Made by a program: the position numbers and the translations under genes. From contig JAKSKW010000018.1 in the NCBI GenBank assembly GCA_024401495.1, positions 1 through 36,854 on the forward strand: a DNA stretch of 36,854 nt. Reading direction: 5' to 3'. Under the pieces are notes generated by a model. The model ran no database searches. It had not been told where the DNA came from and saw only the letters and a program-made list of their open reading frames with translations. The stretch comes from Paludibacteraceae bacterium (GTDB lineage: Bacteria; Bacteroidota; Bacteroidia; Bacteroidales; Paludibacteraceae). How positions within the stretch are numbered: the first letter of the stretch is position 1; every line of letters begins with the position of its first letter. Below are positions 1 through 6,712 of the stretch, one piece after another.

Positions 1-916
1 TGTTAACCTGGAACTTAGTCACACCGTTCTTGATGAAGTCAACGATCTGGTTTGCAGCTGCAAGACCAGCGTTAGTGTTAGCCTCAGCTGTTTGAGCACC
101 CATCTTCTTTGGTGTTGAGAAGTAACGGTCCTTGAAGCACTTGAAGTCCTTGTCGGCCTTTGGCATGATATCAGTGATGTACTTAAGATCAGCACGCTCA
201 GCCATAAGCTTCCACAAACCAGCCTCATCAATAACCTCCTTACGAGCAGTGTTGATAAGGATAGCACCCTTCTTCATCTTGCTGCATAGGTCGTAGTTGA
301 TGCTCTTTGTAGTCTCAGGAGTAGCAGGGATGTGTAGAGAAACGATATCACAAGTAGTGAACAACTCCTCCTGGTTCTTAACTGCGTGAACACCTGCAGC
401 CTCGATAACGTCTGCTGGGCAGAATGCATCGTAAGCGTAAACGTCCATGCCGAAGCCCTTAGCGATACGAGCAACGTTGCGACCAACGTTACCGAATGCA
501 AGGATACCAAGCTTCTTACCCATAAGCTCTGAACCGCTCTTTCCGTTATAGAAGTTACGAACAGCGTAAACCAATAGACCAAGAACTAGCTCAGCTACTG
601 CGTTAGCGTTCTGACCTGGAGTGTTCATAACAACAACCTTGCGAGCTGTTGCAGCTTCAAGATCAACATTGTCGTAACCTGCACCTGCACGAACGACGAT
701 CTTAAGGTTCTTTGCTGCATCCATAACCTCAGCATCGATGATGTCTGAACGGATGATGATAGCGTCTACGTCAGCTACTGCCTCAAGAAGCTGCTGCTTC
801 TCTGTGTACTTCTCAAGAACTGCGATCTCGAAACCAGCACCGCTGATGATATTCTTAATTCCCTCTACAGCTGCTGCTGCGAAAGGCTTCTCTGTTGCGA
901 TTAATACTTTTGCCAT
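1..916 (-). CDS. serA: D-3-phosphoglycerate dehydrogenase, 3' end cut by window edge
   Basis: Oxidises 3-phosphoglycerate to 3-phosphohydroxypyruvate with NAD, the first step of serine synthesis, in the cytosol. Translating the minus strand from the ATG at 916-914 gives 305 uninterrupted codons down to base 2, beginning MAKVLIATEKPF. A D-2-hydroxyacid dehydrogenase core is readable: VRAGAGYDNVD near residue 75, the nucleotide-binding LGILAFGNVGRNVA near 145-158, and the INTARKEVIDE segment after it. The last visible residues are FQVN, and the short ACT-less Bacteroidetes form is about 306 residues, so only about one codon and the stop should lie outside. It sits 100 nt downstream of serC on the same strand, so the two very likely form one serine operon, with two palindromic repeats in the gap. 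The family and the pairing are secure; the exact end is not visible. Confidence 0.93.
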   Translation of the reverse strand, partial: MAKVLIATEKPFAAAAVEGIKNIISGAGFEIAVLEKYTEKQQLLEAVADVDAIIIRSDIIDAEVMDAAKNLKIVVRAGAGYDNVDLEAATARKVVVMNTPGQNANAVAELVLGLLVYAVRNFYNGKSGSELMGKKLGILAFGNVGRNVARIAKGFGMDVYAYDAFCPADVIEAAGVHAVKNQEELFTTCDIVSLHIPATPETTKSINYDLCSKMKKGAILINTARKEVIDEAGLWKLMAERADLKYITDIMPKADKDFKCFKDRYFSTPKKMGAQTAEANTNAGLAAANQIVDFIKNGVTKFQVN

Positions 917-934
917 TTTTTTGTATCTTAAAAT

Positions 935-962
935 GTAAAGACGGGGCGTGCCCCGTCTCTAC
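935..962. repeat. Palindromic repeat (GTAGAGACG family), copy 1
   Basis: A 20-bp near-perfect palindrome (AGACGGGGC/GCCCCGTCT) with flanks GTA and CTAC lies between serC and serA. Sister copies with the same layout are at 977-1004, 13581-13605, 23901-23927, 27413-27438 and, decayed, 28026-28050. In the serC-serA message it would form a GC-rich hairpin without a T-run, so it may attenuate or stabilise rather than terminate. Confidence 0.85.
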
Positions 963-976
963 GGTATTTATAAAAA

Positions 977-1004
977 GTAAAGACGCGAGATCTCGCGTCT
1001 CTAC
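977..1004. repeat. Palindromic repeat (GTAGAGACG family), copy 2
   Basis: Perfect 20-bp palindrome AGACGCGAGATCTCGCGTCT with the family flanks GTA and CTAC. It lies 42 nt from copy 1, just behind the serC stop. The outer stem is conserved but the inner bases differ from copy 1 in a self-complementary way, which points to selection or mobilisation as a hairpin. Confidence 0.85.
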
Positions 1005-1016
1005 GAATTATCTAAT

Positions 1017-2102
1017 TTATTTTACCTTTGCCTCGAACTCCTTCATTGCAGCGATAAGAGCGTTTACGTCTTCCATTGTACAAGCGTTGTAAGTAGAAGC
1101 ACGGAAACCACCAACTAGACGGTGACCCTTAACACCAACGATGTTCTTAGTCTTAACGAACTCTAGGAATACCTTCTCCATGTCTGGAGTGTTGTACTTG
1201 CCACGAAGTAGGAAAGGAATGTTCATTCTTGAACGTGAACCTGCCTCAACAACTGGAGTAAATACAGTTGAGTTCTCAAGGAAGTTGTATAGAGCGTCAC
1301 ATCTCTCGATAGCGCGCTTCTCCATACCCTCAACACCACCGTTCTCCTTGATCCAAAGTAGAGTCTCGCGGATTGCGAAGATACATACACATGGAGGAGT
1401 GTTGAACATAGAACCGTTGTCTACGTGTGTAGAGTACTTAAGCATTGTAGGGATCTTACGATCAGCAACCTTGTCAACGAAATCGTTGCGGATGATTACG
1501 AATGTAGCACCTGCAGGTCCTAGGTTCTTCTGGCAACCACCGTAGATCATGAAGTACTTGCTAACGTCGATTGGACGAGAGCAGATGTCTGAACTCATGT
1601 CGGCGATCATTGGAACTGGAGAGTCGATGTCCTCGAAGATCTCAGTACCACGGATTGTATTGTTTGATGTGATGTGAAGATAATCAACATCAGCAGGAAT
1701 CTTGATGCTCTTTGGATCTGGGTAGTATGTGAAGTTCTTGTCTGCAGAAGAAGCGATCTCCTGAACCTCACCCCAAAGCTCAGCCTCTTTCAAAGCCTTC
1801 TTTGACCATACACCAGTGTTAACGTAAGCAGCCTTAGTCTTCAAGAAGTTGTAAGGGATCATGCCAAACTGCAAACTTGCACCACCACCGACGAAGATTA
1901 CGGAGTAGTTGTCTGGAATTGAAAGTACCTCCTTCATTAGAGCTACTGTCTCATCATAAACCTTCTGAAAATCTGCTGAACGGTGAGATACCTCAAGTAC
2001 AGACTGACCTGTCTCTCCCATCTCTAGCACAGCCTTAGCAGTGTTTGTCAAAGTTCTGTCTGACAACTTGCATGGACCAGCGTTGAAGATATGTTTTCTC
2101 AT
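1017..2102 (-). CDS. serC: Phosphoserine aminotransferase
   Basis: PLP-dependent class V aminotransferase converting 3-phosphohydroxypyruvate and glutamate to phosphoserine and 2-oxoglutarate (second step of serine synthesis; the family also serves pyridoxine synthesis). The 361-residue product matches the usual length of about 360. Visible marks: N-terminal FNAGPCKL, EVSHRS at 37-42 for substrate phosphate, the GGGAS cofactor-phosphate loop at 72-76, and the PLP lysine K192 in GGCQKNLGPAG. It is the promoter-proximal gene of the serC-serA operon. The start is the first ATG after a 5' leader preceded by a TAttTTTG box at 2171-2178. Identity is firm. Confidence 0.97.
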   Translation of the reverse strand: MRKHIFNAGPCKLSDRTLTNTAKAVLEMGETGQSVLEVSHRSADFQKVYDETVALMKEVLSIPDNYSVIFVGGGASLQFGMIPYNFLKTKAAYVNTGVWSKKALKEAELWGEVQEIASSADKNFTYYPDPKSIKIPADVDYLHITSNNTIRGTEIFEDIDSPVPMIADMSSDICSRPIDVSKYFMIYGGCQKNLGPAGATFVIIRNDFVDKVADRKIPTMLKYSTHVDNGSMFNTPPCVCIFAIRETLLWIKENGGVEGMEKRAIERCDALYNFLENSTVFTPVVEAGSRSRMNIPFLLRGKYNTPDMEKVFLEFVKTKNIVGVKGHRLVGGFRASTYNACTMEDVNALIAAMKEFEAKVK

Positions 2103-2170
2103 ACTAAACTGATTATATTAATTGTTTTTATTAACGTATTAATTCGCCTCCTTTTTTGAAGAAGACGGTG

Positions 2171-2178
2171 CAAAAATA
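2171..2178 (-). promoter_or_regulatory. Putative serC -7 promoter box
   Basis: TATTTTTG on the minus strand fits the Bacteroidetes -7 consensus TAnnTTTG and lies about 70 nt before the serC ATG. No clean TTTG -33 element is visible about 20 nt upstream, so this is a moderate call. Confidence 0.5.
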
Positions 2179-2301
2179 TATCTTTTTTCTGATTTAGGAG
2201 TCTTTTTTCTAATCTTTTTTAATATCAAAATGAAATTTTTTATGCACATTTAATCAAAAACAAGGCTCTTTAATTGACAATTTGTTAGTAATAATCCTTA
2301 A

Positions 2302-2362
2302 ATTCGTGCAAAATGATTTTTGATACTTTGAAAAAAGCCGTTATTCGTGCAAAATGATTTTT
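2302..2362. repeat. 20-bp direct repeat upstream of serC
   Basis: ATTCGTGCAAAATGATTTTT occurs at 2302-2321 and again at 2343-2362, 41 bp apart (about four helical turns). A third shortened echo, TCAAAATGAT, is near 2389. The rest of the gap between serC and the next terminator (2103-2417) is AT-rich with no gene that I can support. Confidence 0.7.
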
Positions 2363-2417
2363 TTGTTTGGATTTATTGCTCTTTTTGTCAAAATGATATC
2401 TGAAGACGGTGGATTAA

Positions 2418-2453
2418 ACAAAAAAAGAGCTGCACCCATTGGGCACAGCTCTT
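2418..2453 (-). terminator. Rho-independent terminator of the 2479-2988 lipoprotein gene
   Basis: On the minus strand AAGAGCTGTGCCC-AAT-GGGTGCAGCTCTT forms a 13-pair stem (two G-T wobbles) followed by a run of T. It starts 25 nt after the stop of the lipoprotein gene. Confidence 0.9.
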
Positions 2454-2478
2454 ATTTTTTCGACTTAAAGTCTTACAA

Positions 2479-2988
2479 TTACTTAGTCTTAACACGGAAC
2501 TGAGTATCAACAGCACCATTAGCCTGAAGTGTGTTGTTCAAAGTTGGAGTAGTGATCATGTAATCAACACCTGATTTGTTAGATGCACCAGCTAGAATCA
2601 TAACGATCTCTGAAGCGTGCTCGTCAGCGTATGGCTTCTGAACTGCCTTGAATCCTTCAGCCTCTGTCCAAGCAAGGTAAGAGCAGTGTTGTGCGTCGTC
2701 ACCTAGAGAAACTGTCTGGTTCTTTCCCTTCTTCTCGATAGCGAAAGTTACAATCTGGTTTCCATCTTTTACTGTACCCTCACAAGACTTAACCTCGAAA
2801 GTGAAAGCAGTTGCACCAGCCTGAACTGCCTGATACTTCTGACCTGCCTGTACGTAAACCTCAGCCTTAGCGTCACCGTACTGCTCGAAATCTTCGATTA
2901 CATCGTCCTCTGAATCGTCACAAGAAACGAAAGTTGCTGCACCCATAAGTGAAGCCAAGATAACTGCAAGATTAAAAATCTTCTTCAT
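2479..2988 (-). CDS. Small acidic lipoprotein, unknown function
   Basis: I do not recognise the family. The 169-residue product has a type II signal with lipobox FVSC (Cys23), followed at once by DDSEDD. An acidic run right after the lipid-anchored Cys is the kind of surface-export signal described for Bacteroidetes lipoproteins, so display on the cell surface is a fair inference. The mature part is about 145 residues, mostly predicted beta, without repeats or catalytic motifs; two further Cys (in KSCEG and QHCSY) could form a disulfide. It is a single-gene unit: a near-consensus promoter at 3065-3095 and its own strong terminator. Confidence 0.85.
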   Translation of the reverse strand: MKKIFNLAVILASLMGAATFVSCDDSEDDVIEDFEQYGDAKAEVYVQAGQKYQAVQAGATAFTFEVKSCEGTVKDGNQIVTFAIEKKGKNQTVSLGDDAQHCSYLAWTEAEGFKAVQKPYADEHASEIVMILAGASNKSGVDYMITTPTLNNTLQANGAVDTQFRVKTK

Positions 2989-3064
2989 GTTAATTTGATA
3001 TTTTAGTTAGTAATTTCAAAATTTTGGAATCAGGTTTTTCATCGTTTAGCCCTTTTTCCTTTTG

Positions 3065-3095
3065 CAAAACTAAAAAACAAAAGCATACTATCAAA
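3065..3095 (-). promoter_or_regulatory. Consensus Bacteroidetes promoter for the lipoprotein gene
   Basis: On the minus strand TTTG (3095-3092), 19 bp, then TAGTTTTG (3072-3065) fits the TTTG-N19/21-TAnnTTTG sigma-ABfr consensus exactly. It implies a leader of about 70 nt before the ATG at 2988. Confidence 0.8.
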
Positions 3096-3250
3096 CAATA
3101 TGTACGAAAAAAAGTGCTAAAAATTCTTAACAACATATTTTTAAGTGCAAAAAATAAAAAAGCACTGTTCGCAATTGAACACTAATAATACATGGCTTTA
3201 TTTGCAAATGAGATTCTTTATTTGTTGAAATTAAATCATATTTTTTCGGT

Positions 3251-3282
3251 ATTGTCTAATAACCCATATCCCAATATTTTTG
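3251..3282 (+). promoter_or_regulatory. Promoter of the DUF2023-flavodoxin operon
   Basis: ATTG (3251-3254), 20 bp, then TATTTTTG (3275-3282). Transcription should begin near 3288-3290. The ATG at 3300 would then have a leader of about 10 nt, and the one at 3312 about 22 nt, which favours 3312 as the start. Confidence 0.65.
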
Positions 3283-3311
3283 CAAAGTCTTAACAATTAA
3301 TGTATTTCACT

Positions 3312-3692
3312 ATGTCATTAGAACAGTTTGATAATATTCGCCAGGCTCTCGATATGAAAGTTCTGCTGAATCATATATATGAATATAAAAAGGGTGTCCG
3401 ACAGATGATTCTTTTTACTTGTAATGCAAAGTATGAAGAGTATGCTGTTAATCGGCTTAGAAATCAGAATATTGAATTCATTGTTCAGAAAGTCGAAAAT
3501 GCTAACAACATTAACATATTCTTTGGTAAAAAGGAGTGTTTGGAGGCTATCCGTATTATCGTAAACAGATCTCTTTCTCACCTTACTCCTGAAGAAGATT
3601 TTATCATTGGAGCTCTTCTAGGATACGATATCCGTTGTCAGTGTGAACGTTTTTGTGAGAGAAAACAAAAACAGTTGAAAGAGTATGCGTAG
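3312..3692 (+). CDS. DUF2023-like protein, partner of flavodoxin
   Basis: Cytosolic protein of 126 residues from the chosen start MSLEQFDNIRQALDMKVLLNH; an ATG four codons earlier (3300) is possible but sits almost on the inferred transcription start. I assign it to the DUF2023 family of Bacteroidetes from the length, the alternation of basic helices and short strands (RQMILFTCNA, VENANNINIFFG), the Cys/Arg-rich C-terminal RCQCERFCERKQK, and the position directly before a flavodoxin gene, where that family is usually found. Function is unknown; a role linked to flavodoxin is inference from neighbourhood only. The three Cys within seven residues near the C-terminus could bind metal, but nothing proves it. 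Confidence 0.75.
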   Translation: MSLEQFDNIRQALDMKVLLNHIYEYKKGVRQMILFTCNAKYEEYAVNRLRNQNIEFIVQKVENANNINIFFGKKECLEAIRIIVNRSLSHLTPEEDFIIGALLGYDIRCQCERFCERKQKQLKEYA

Positions 3693-3773
3693 TAAATGAT
3701 GATTTTTAATTGGCGTGGGGACTCGCGTCGGTTTGAATGAATTTGAATTATTAATGAATTAAAATCAAAAGGA

Positions 3774-4268
3774 ATGAAGAAAACTATCGTGGTCTATGGA
3801 AGTTCTACTGGAACTTGCGAAGGTATTGCTGATGAGATTGCAGCAAAGCTGGGGGTTGAAGCTATTAGCGCGTCCAAACTTACTGCAAATGTCATTGCTG
3901 CAAATGATAATTTGATTCTTGGTACAAGCACGTGGGGCGTAGGTGAGATTCAGGATGACTGGTATGATGGACTAAAGGCTGTTAAGAGTAGTGATCTTAC
4001 TGGGAAGACGGTTGCTATCTTTGGATGTGGTGACTCGGCAAGTTATTCCGCTAGTTTTTGTGGAGGTATGGCAGAGATTTATAATGCTGTACTTGCTGCT
4101 GGCGCTAATGTCGTTGGATCTGTCGACGCTTCGGAATATTCTTACGACGACTCAGAAGCTGTAGTTGATGGTTCGTTTGTAGGCCTTGCTCTGGATAATG
4201 ACAACGAGAGCGACAAAACGCATGTACGTATTGATACATGGATTTCTGCAATCTCTCCTTTGTTATGA
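3774..4268 (+). CDS. fldA: Flavodoxin
   Basis: Small FMN electron carrier in the cytosol, usually replacing ferredoxin when iron is short. The 164-residue length fits long-chain flavodoxins. The FMN phosphate loop GSSTGTCEGIADEIA is at 9-23, the 50s-loop aromatic in TSTWGVGEIQDDW near 51-63, and the 90s loop with GCGDSASYSASFCGG near 85-99. It lies 81 nt behind the DUF2023 gene on the same strand and probably shares its promoter. A strong terminator at 4391-4422 follows. Identity is firm. Confidence 0.95.
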   Translation: MKKTIVVYGSSTGTCEGIADEIAAKLGVEAISASKLTANVIAANDNLILGTSTWGVGEIQDDWYDGLKAVKSSDLTGKTVAIFGCGDSASYSASFCGGMAEIYNAVLAAGANVVGSVDASEYSYDDSEAVVDGSFVGLALDNDNESDKTHVRIDTWISAISPLL

Positions 4269-4344
4269 GAATTAAATTAATCATAATTGCCCTCATAAAA
4301 AAACAAAAAAGGATACGCTACTATAGTGACGTCTCCATACAACG

Positions 4345-4388
4345 GACAGCATGAGATGTTGTTCTTGCTAAAAATTCTTAACAACATA
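4345..4388. repeat. Mosaic of two nearby sequences
   Basis: Bases 4345-4368 are identical over 24 nt to 4788-4811 inside the GH5 gene; 4366-4388 are identical over 23 nt to 3115-3137 upstream of DUF2023. The two blocks overlap by the three bases TGC. The joined arms ATGTTGTT (4356-4363) and AACAACAT (4380-4387) form an 8-bp inverted repeat. No coding potential seen. The wider gap 4269-4704 also holds the terminator at 4391-4422 and a palindrome at 4654-4681, and otherwise nothing I can name. Confidence 0.75.
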
Positions 4389-4390
4389 AA

Positions 4391-4422
4391 AAGCCGTCGC
4401 ATATCACTATGCGACGGCTTTT
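4391..4422 (+). terminator. Strong rho-independent terminator
   Basis: GCCGTCGCAT (4393-4402), loop ATCACT, ATGCGACGGC (4409-4418): a perfect 10-bp GC-rich stem flanked by A and T runs, so it could act in both directions. It lies 120 nt behind fldA on the plus strand. Confidence 0.9.
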
Positions 4423-4653
4423 GGATTTCTATAATTTTATGAAAAAAACGATCGTGTATAACGCTTTATACATTTGATTTGTCTCAAATCTATGTAGGTA
4501 CAACCATATTTCCAAAGCTTTATGCCTATTTTTATATGCCTTATGTCTACTAACATATTCCGTCGCCAAGCAATCTGCCCTTCAACATTATAATTGCCTT
4601 TTGATAATGATGGATGGGTATTAAAATAATGAAGGGCTGGTATTTAAAATAGA

Positions 4654-4681
4654 GAAGGGCAGGTACAAGACCTGCCCCTAC
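4654..4681. repeat. GGGCAGG-type palindromic repeat
   Basis: GAAGGGCAGGT-ACAAG-ACCTGCCCCTAC: an 8-bp stem with a 5-nt loop, 24 nt behind the GH5 stop. A related, imperfect copy lies inside a gene at 11925-11953. Confidence 0.8.
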
Positions 4682-4704
4682 ATATTATTGTTGGATATCC
4701 TAAA

Positions 4705-5865
4705 TTATTTTGCGATGATTGGCGCTACGTAGTTAGGCTCCAATGTCTTCTCGTCTACACATGGGAAATCGTTCTTCCATCCCCAGTGACAGCATGAGAT
4801 GTTGTTCTTGCGGAATACATCCATAATATCCTCGTACCACTTTGTGCGGATTTCCTGTGATACGTGGTATGGGTAAACTCCAAACTCTCCACAGAATAGA
4901 GGCAACCCTAGAGAGTCAGCAACGTTCTTTGCAATCATAATCTCCTTCTCCATTCTCTCTGCATTCCACTCTCCACACATGCTCTTTCTTAAGTTTCTCA
5001 AGTTCTCGTCTGCGATTGACAAGAAATAGTCTTTATCAACCAAAACGTCGCCAGGATACTGAATCTTTCCGTTGTAATCCTTGAACTCAGCCCAATGAGC
5101 CTTGTAGTGAGTGATTACGTTAGGATTGTAGTAGTGGAAACTCAAGATTAGGTTCTTATCGTTCTCTGGCACCTTCAAATCAGGGAATGTGCTAGGAATC
5201 TGCCAGTGGTTAGAACCGATGATGATCTTTCTTGTTGGCTCGTTTGCACGAATTGCCTTGTGTACCTTTGCAATTAACTTGTTCCAGTTCTCAGGATCCT
5301 GAGTTGTAACCTCGTTAAGAAGCTCGTATGCTACCTTATCCTCTGGAGTGTTCTTCAAGAACTCCTGAATGTCCATCCATACTTTGATGTAGTTGTCCTG
5401 TGCCTCTTCCTTCTCAAACAATGTGTTTGCCTCGCCGTTCTCACTGTTGAAGTGGAATGAACGGATGATATGTAGGTCACAGATCATCTTCAATCCTGTC
5501 TCGTCTGACCATTTAACAGCTGAGTCAAGTAGGTCGAAACCGATCTTGCGACGTGTAAGGTCTGTGTTGTACATTAGCTGCTCCTCGATTGGAACACGCA
5601 CGAAGTCGAAACCAAGATTCTTGATCTGCTCGAAATCTTTCTTAGTGATGTAGTTTGGATCGATATCCACACCTGTACCTCTCTGGCTCAACCAGTGGTC
5701 AAGGTTCACTCCACGGTTAATTGAAAAACCGTTCTCTACTGCTGCACTTGTGCTTGTTGAATCTGTAGATGCGTCAGCTGGCTTCTGATCTGCCTTGCCG
5801 CCTCCACATGATGTTAGTGCTGCTACACCAGCACCTAGGATTAGTCCTAAAAATTTCTTATTCAT
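4705..5865 (-). CDS. Glycoside hydrolase family 5 endoglycanase, lipoprotein
   Basis: Retaining beta-glycanase of the GH5 cellulase type, acting on beta-1,4-glucan or mannan-like chains; the substrate cannot be read from sequence. The 386-residue product has a lipobox LTSC (Cys20) and a Ser/Thr/Asp-rich linker to about residue 45. The (beta/alpha)8 barrel runs from GFSINRGVNLDHW to the end. The acid/base is E185 in YELLNEV, the nucleophile E327 in FCGEFGVYPY, with H244 and Y246 in SFHYYNP and W361/W363 near the C-terminus. The residue after Cys is GGGKAD, so the acidic surface-export signal is absent or weak; location is outer membrane or periplasmic side. Single gene with a TATTTTTG box upstream. 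No SusC/D pair or other glycan-utilisation genes lie beside it. Confidence 0.93.
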   Translation of the reverse strand: MNKKFLGLILGAGVAALTSCGGGKADQKPADASTDSTSTSAAVENGFSINRGVNLDHWLSQRGTGVDIDPNYITKKDFEQIKNLGFDFVRVPIEEQLMYNTDLTRRKIGFDLLDSAVKWSDETGLKMICDLHIIRSFHFNSENGEANTLFEKEEAQDNYIKVWMDIQEFLKNTPEDKVAYELLNEVTTQDPENWNKLIAKVHKAIRANEPTRKIIIGSNHWQIPSTFPDLKVPENDKNLILSFHYYNPNVITHYKAHWAEFKDYNGKIQYPGDVLVDKDYFLSIADENLRNLRKSMCGEWNAERMEKEIMIAKNVADSLGLPLFCGEFGVYPYHVSQEIRTKWYEDIMDVFRKNNISCCHWGWKNDFPCVDEKTLEPNYVAPIIAK

Positions 5866-5902
5866 AATTATATGCTTTTTGTTTATTTGAATAATTTATA
5901 GA

Positions 5903-5910
5903 CAAAAATA
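5903..5910 (-). promoter_or_regulatory. Putative -7 box for the GH5 gene
   Basis: TATTTTTG on the minus strand, about 37 nt before the ATG; an imperfect TTCG lies 18 bp upstream of it in place of TTTG. Confidence 0.5.
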
Positions 5911-5989
5911 CTAAAAAATATATAGAACGAAAAATTTCCGTAAAATGATTCGAAAAATTTGAGATGTGTTTCCCGATTTCCTCCCGATA

Positions 5990-6060
5990 AGCCACGGTAG
6001 CCCAATGCCTACGGCATATGGTCAACCATGGCCTGTTAAGACAACCGTTCCACGGTTGTG
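5990..6060 (+). repeat. REP sequence, left of RAYT
   Basis: GCCACGGTAG is followed by a hairpin (ATGCC-TAC-GGCAT), then CAACCATGGCC, which pairs back imperfectly with the first block, then ACAACCGT-TCC-ACGGTTGT, an 8-bp hairpin that ends three bases before the transposase stop codon. The last hairpin may double as the gene's transcript end. Confidence 0.85.
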
Positions 6061-6063
6061 TTG

Positions 6064-6507
6064 TTATTCATAAAAATCAACATCAATGAATTCATCGCAT
6101 TTTTGGGCAAATGACTCTAATTCTTCAATAAATGATTGTCCTTTATGATGAATTTGTTGGTTTTCGATGTAACGTGTCACTCTGGGACAGATTGATTTTG
6201 ATACAGAAAAAGCGGCATAATGATGTTGCCAATAAAAATAACGAATGAGACTATTGTCATTTATGTTAAGAGAAGAAAGTCTTTTCATCTCTTTTACAAC
6301 ATCCGATACATTTGTGTTTAATGGAACTTTCATTAGCAGATGAACATGATCTTCCATGCCGTTGCATGCAAGGATAAAGACATTATGTTTGCCTGCTACT
6401 GATTTGAAAATATTAAATATAGTACTTTTAATGTCCTCTGTTATTATCTCAACTCTGTTTTTTGTTGAGAAAACAATATGCAAATATACAGAATATAATG
6501 AACCCAT
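6064..6507 (-). CDS. REP-associated tyrosine transposase (IS200-like Y1)
   Basis: Single-strand DNA nicking-rejoining enzyme of the HUH/Y1 superfamily; RAYT members cut next to REP hairpins. The chosen start gives 147 residues beginning MGSLYSVYLHIVFSTKNR, the family's usual N-terminus; an ATG eight codons earlier exists. The HUH pair is H54 and H56 in NGMEDHVHLL; the catalytic tyrosine should be Y113 in RVTRYIENQQIHHKG. All three are present and the frame is intact, so the enzyme could be active. No accessory tnpB. The gene is flanked on both sides by inverted REP copies, its likely substrates. Another REP pair lies at 36686-36781, so it may have mobilised elements elsewhere on this chromosome. 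Confidence 0.92.
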   Translation of the reverse strand: MGSLYSVYLHIVFSTKNRVEIITEDIKSTIFNIFKSVAGKHNVFILACNGMEDHVHLLMKVPLNTNVSDVVKEMKRLSSLNINDNSLIRYFYWQHHYAAFSVSKSICPRVTRYIENQQIHHKGQSFIEELESFAQKCDEFIDVDFYE

Positions 6508-6535
6508 TTTGTCTGTTACTATTAATGTCAATAAT

Positions 6536-6605
6536 AAACCGTGGATACGGTTTTCTTAATAGGCCATGGTTGACAATCGTCGCAGACGATTGACTACCGT
6601 GGCTT
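6536..6605 (-). repeat. REP sequence, right of RAYT
   Basis: Inverted partner of the left copy. Its inner hairpin is CAATCGTC-TGC-GACGATTG, different in sequence from the left copy but in the same place; the end hairpin is AAACCGT-ATCC-ACGGTTT. Stem replacement with kept pairing argues that structure, not sequence, is recognised there. Confidence 0.85.
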
Positions 6606-6620
6606 TAAATATTTATGAAC

Positions 6621-6709
6621 AATTTTACGTTCCCAATCCAATCTGAAATTTTATGGAAATTTTACGTTCAAAATTCAATCAGAATTTTACGTTCCCATTT
6701 CCAATCGAA
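6621..6709. repeat. Three copies of a 26-bp repeat behind waaA
   Basis: AATTTTACGTTC begins copies at 6621, 6658 and 6683, each followed by an A/C/T-rich block and CAATC near the end. The last two are adjacent (25-bp step), the first is 37 bp away. They fill the 3' flank of waaA between the gene and the right REP copy. Confidence 0.7.
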
Positions 6710-6712
6710 AAA

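Larger units (their letters stand above)
5989..6606. mobile_element. RAYT transposase flanked by inverted REP sequences
   Basis: One Y1 transposase gene lies between two inverted REP copies (5990-6060 and 6536-6605). Read outward to inward, both copies share GCCACGGTAG, a variable inner hairpin, TCAACCATGGCC, TRTTAAGA and a terminal ACCGT..CCACGGTT hairpin. This is the usual architecture of a REP-associated tyrosine transposase. No target-site duplication is obvious, as expected for Y1 enzymes. Confidence 0.88.

Noticed and set aside
738..1092. Two plus-strand open frames including the peptide KDGACPVST
   Set aside because: They are shadows of serA and serC; the shared peptide with the ketosynthase only reflects the palindromic repeat in both places.
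3200..3222. Possible Fur-type operator before DUF2023-flavodoxin
   Set aside because: AAATGAGATTCTTTATTT is only weakly palindromic and lies far from consensus; iron control is plausible for flavodoxin but not shown here.
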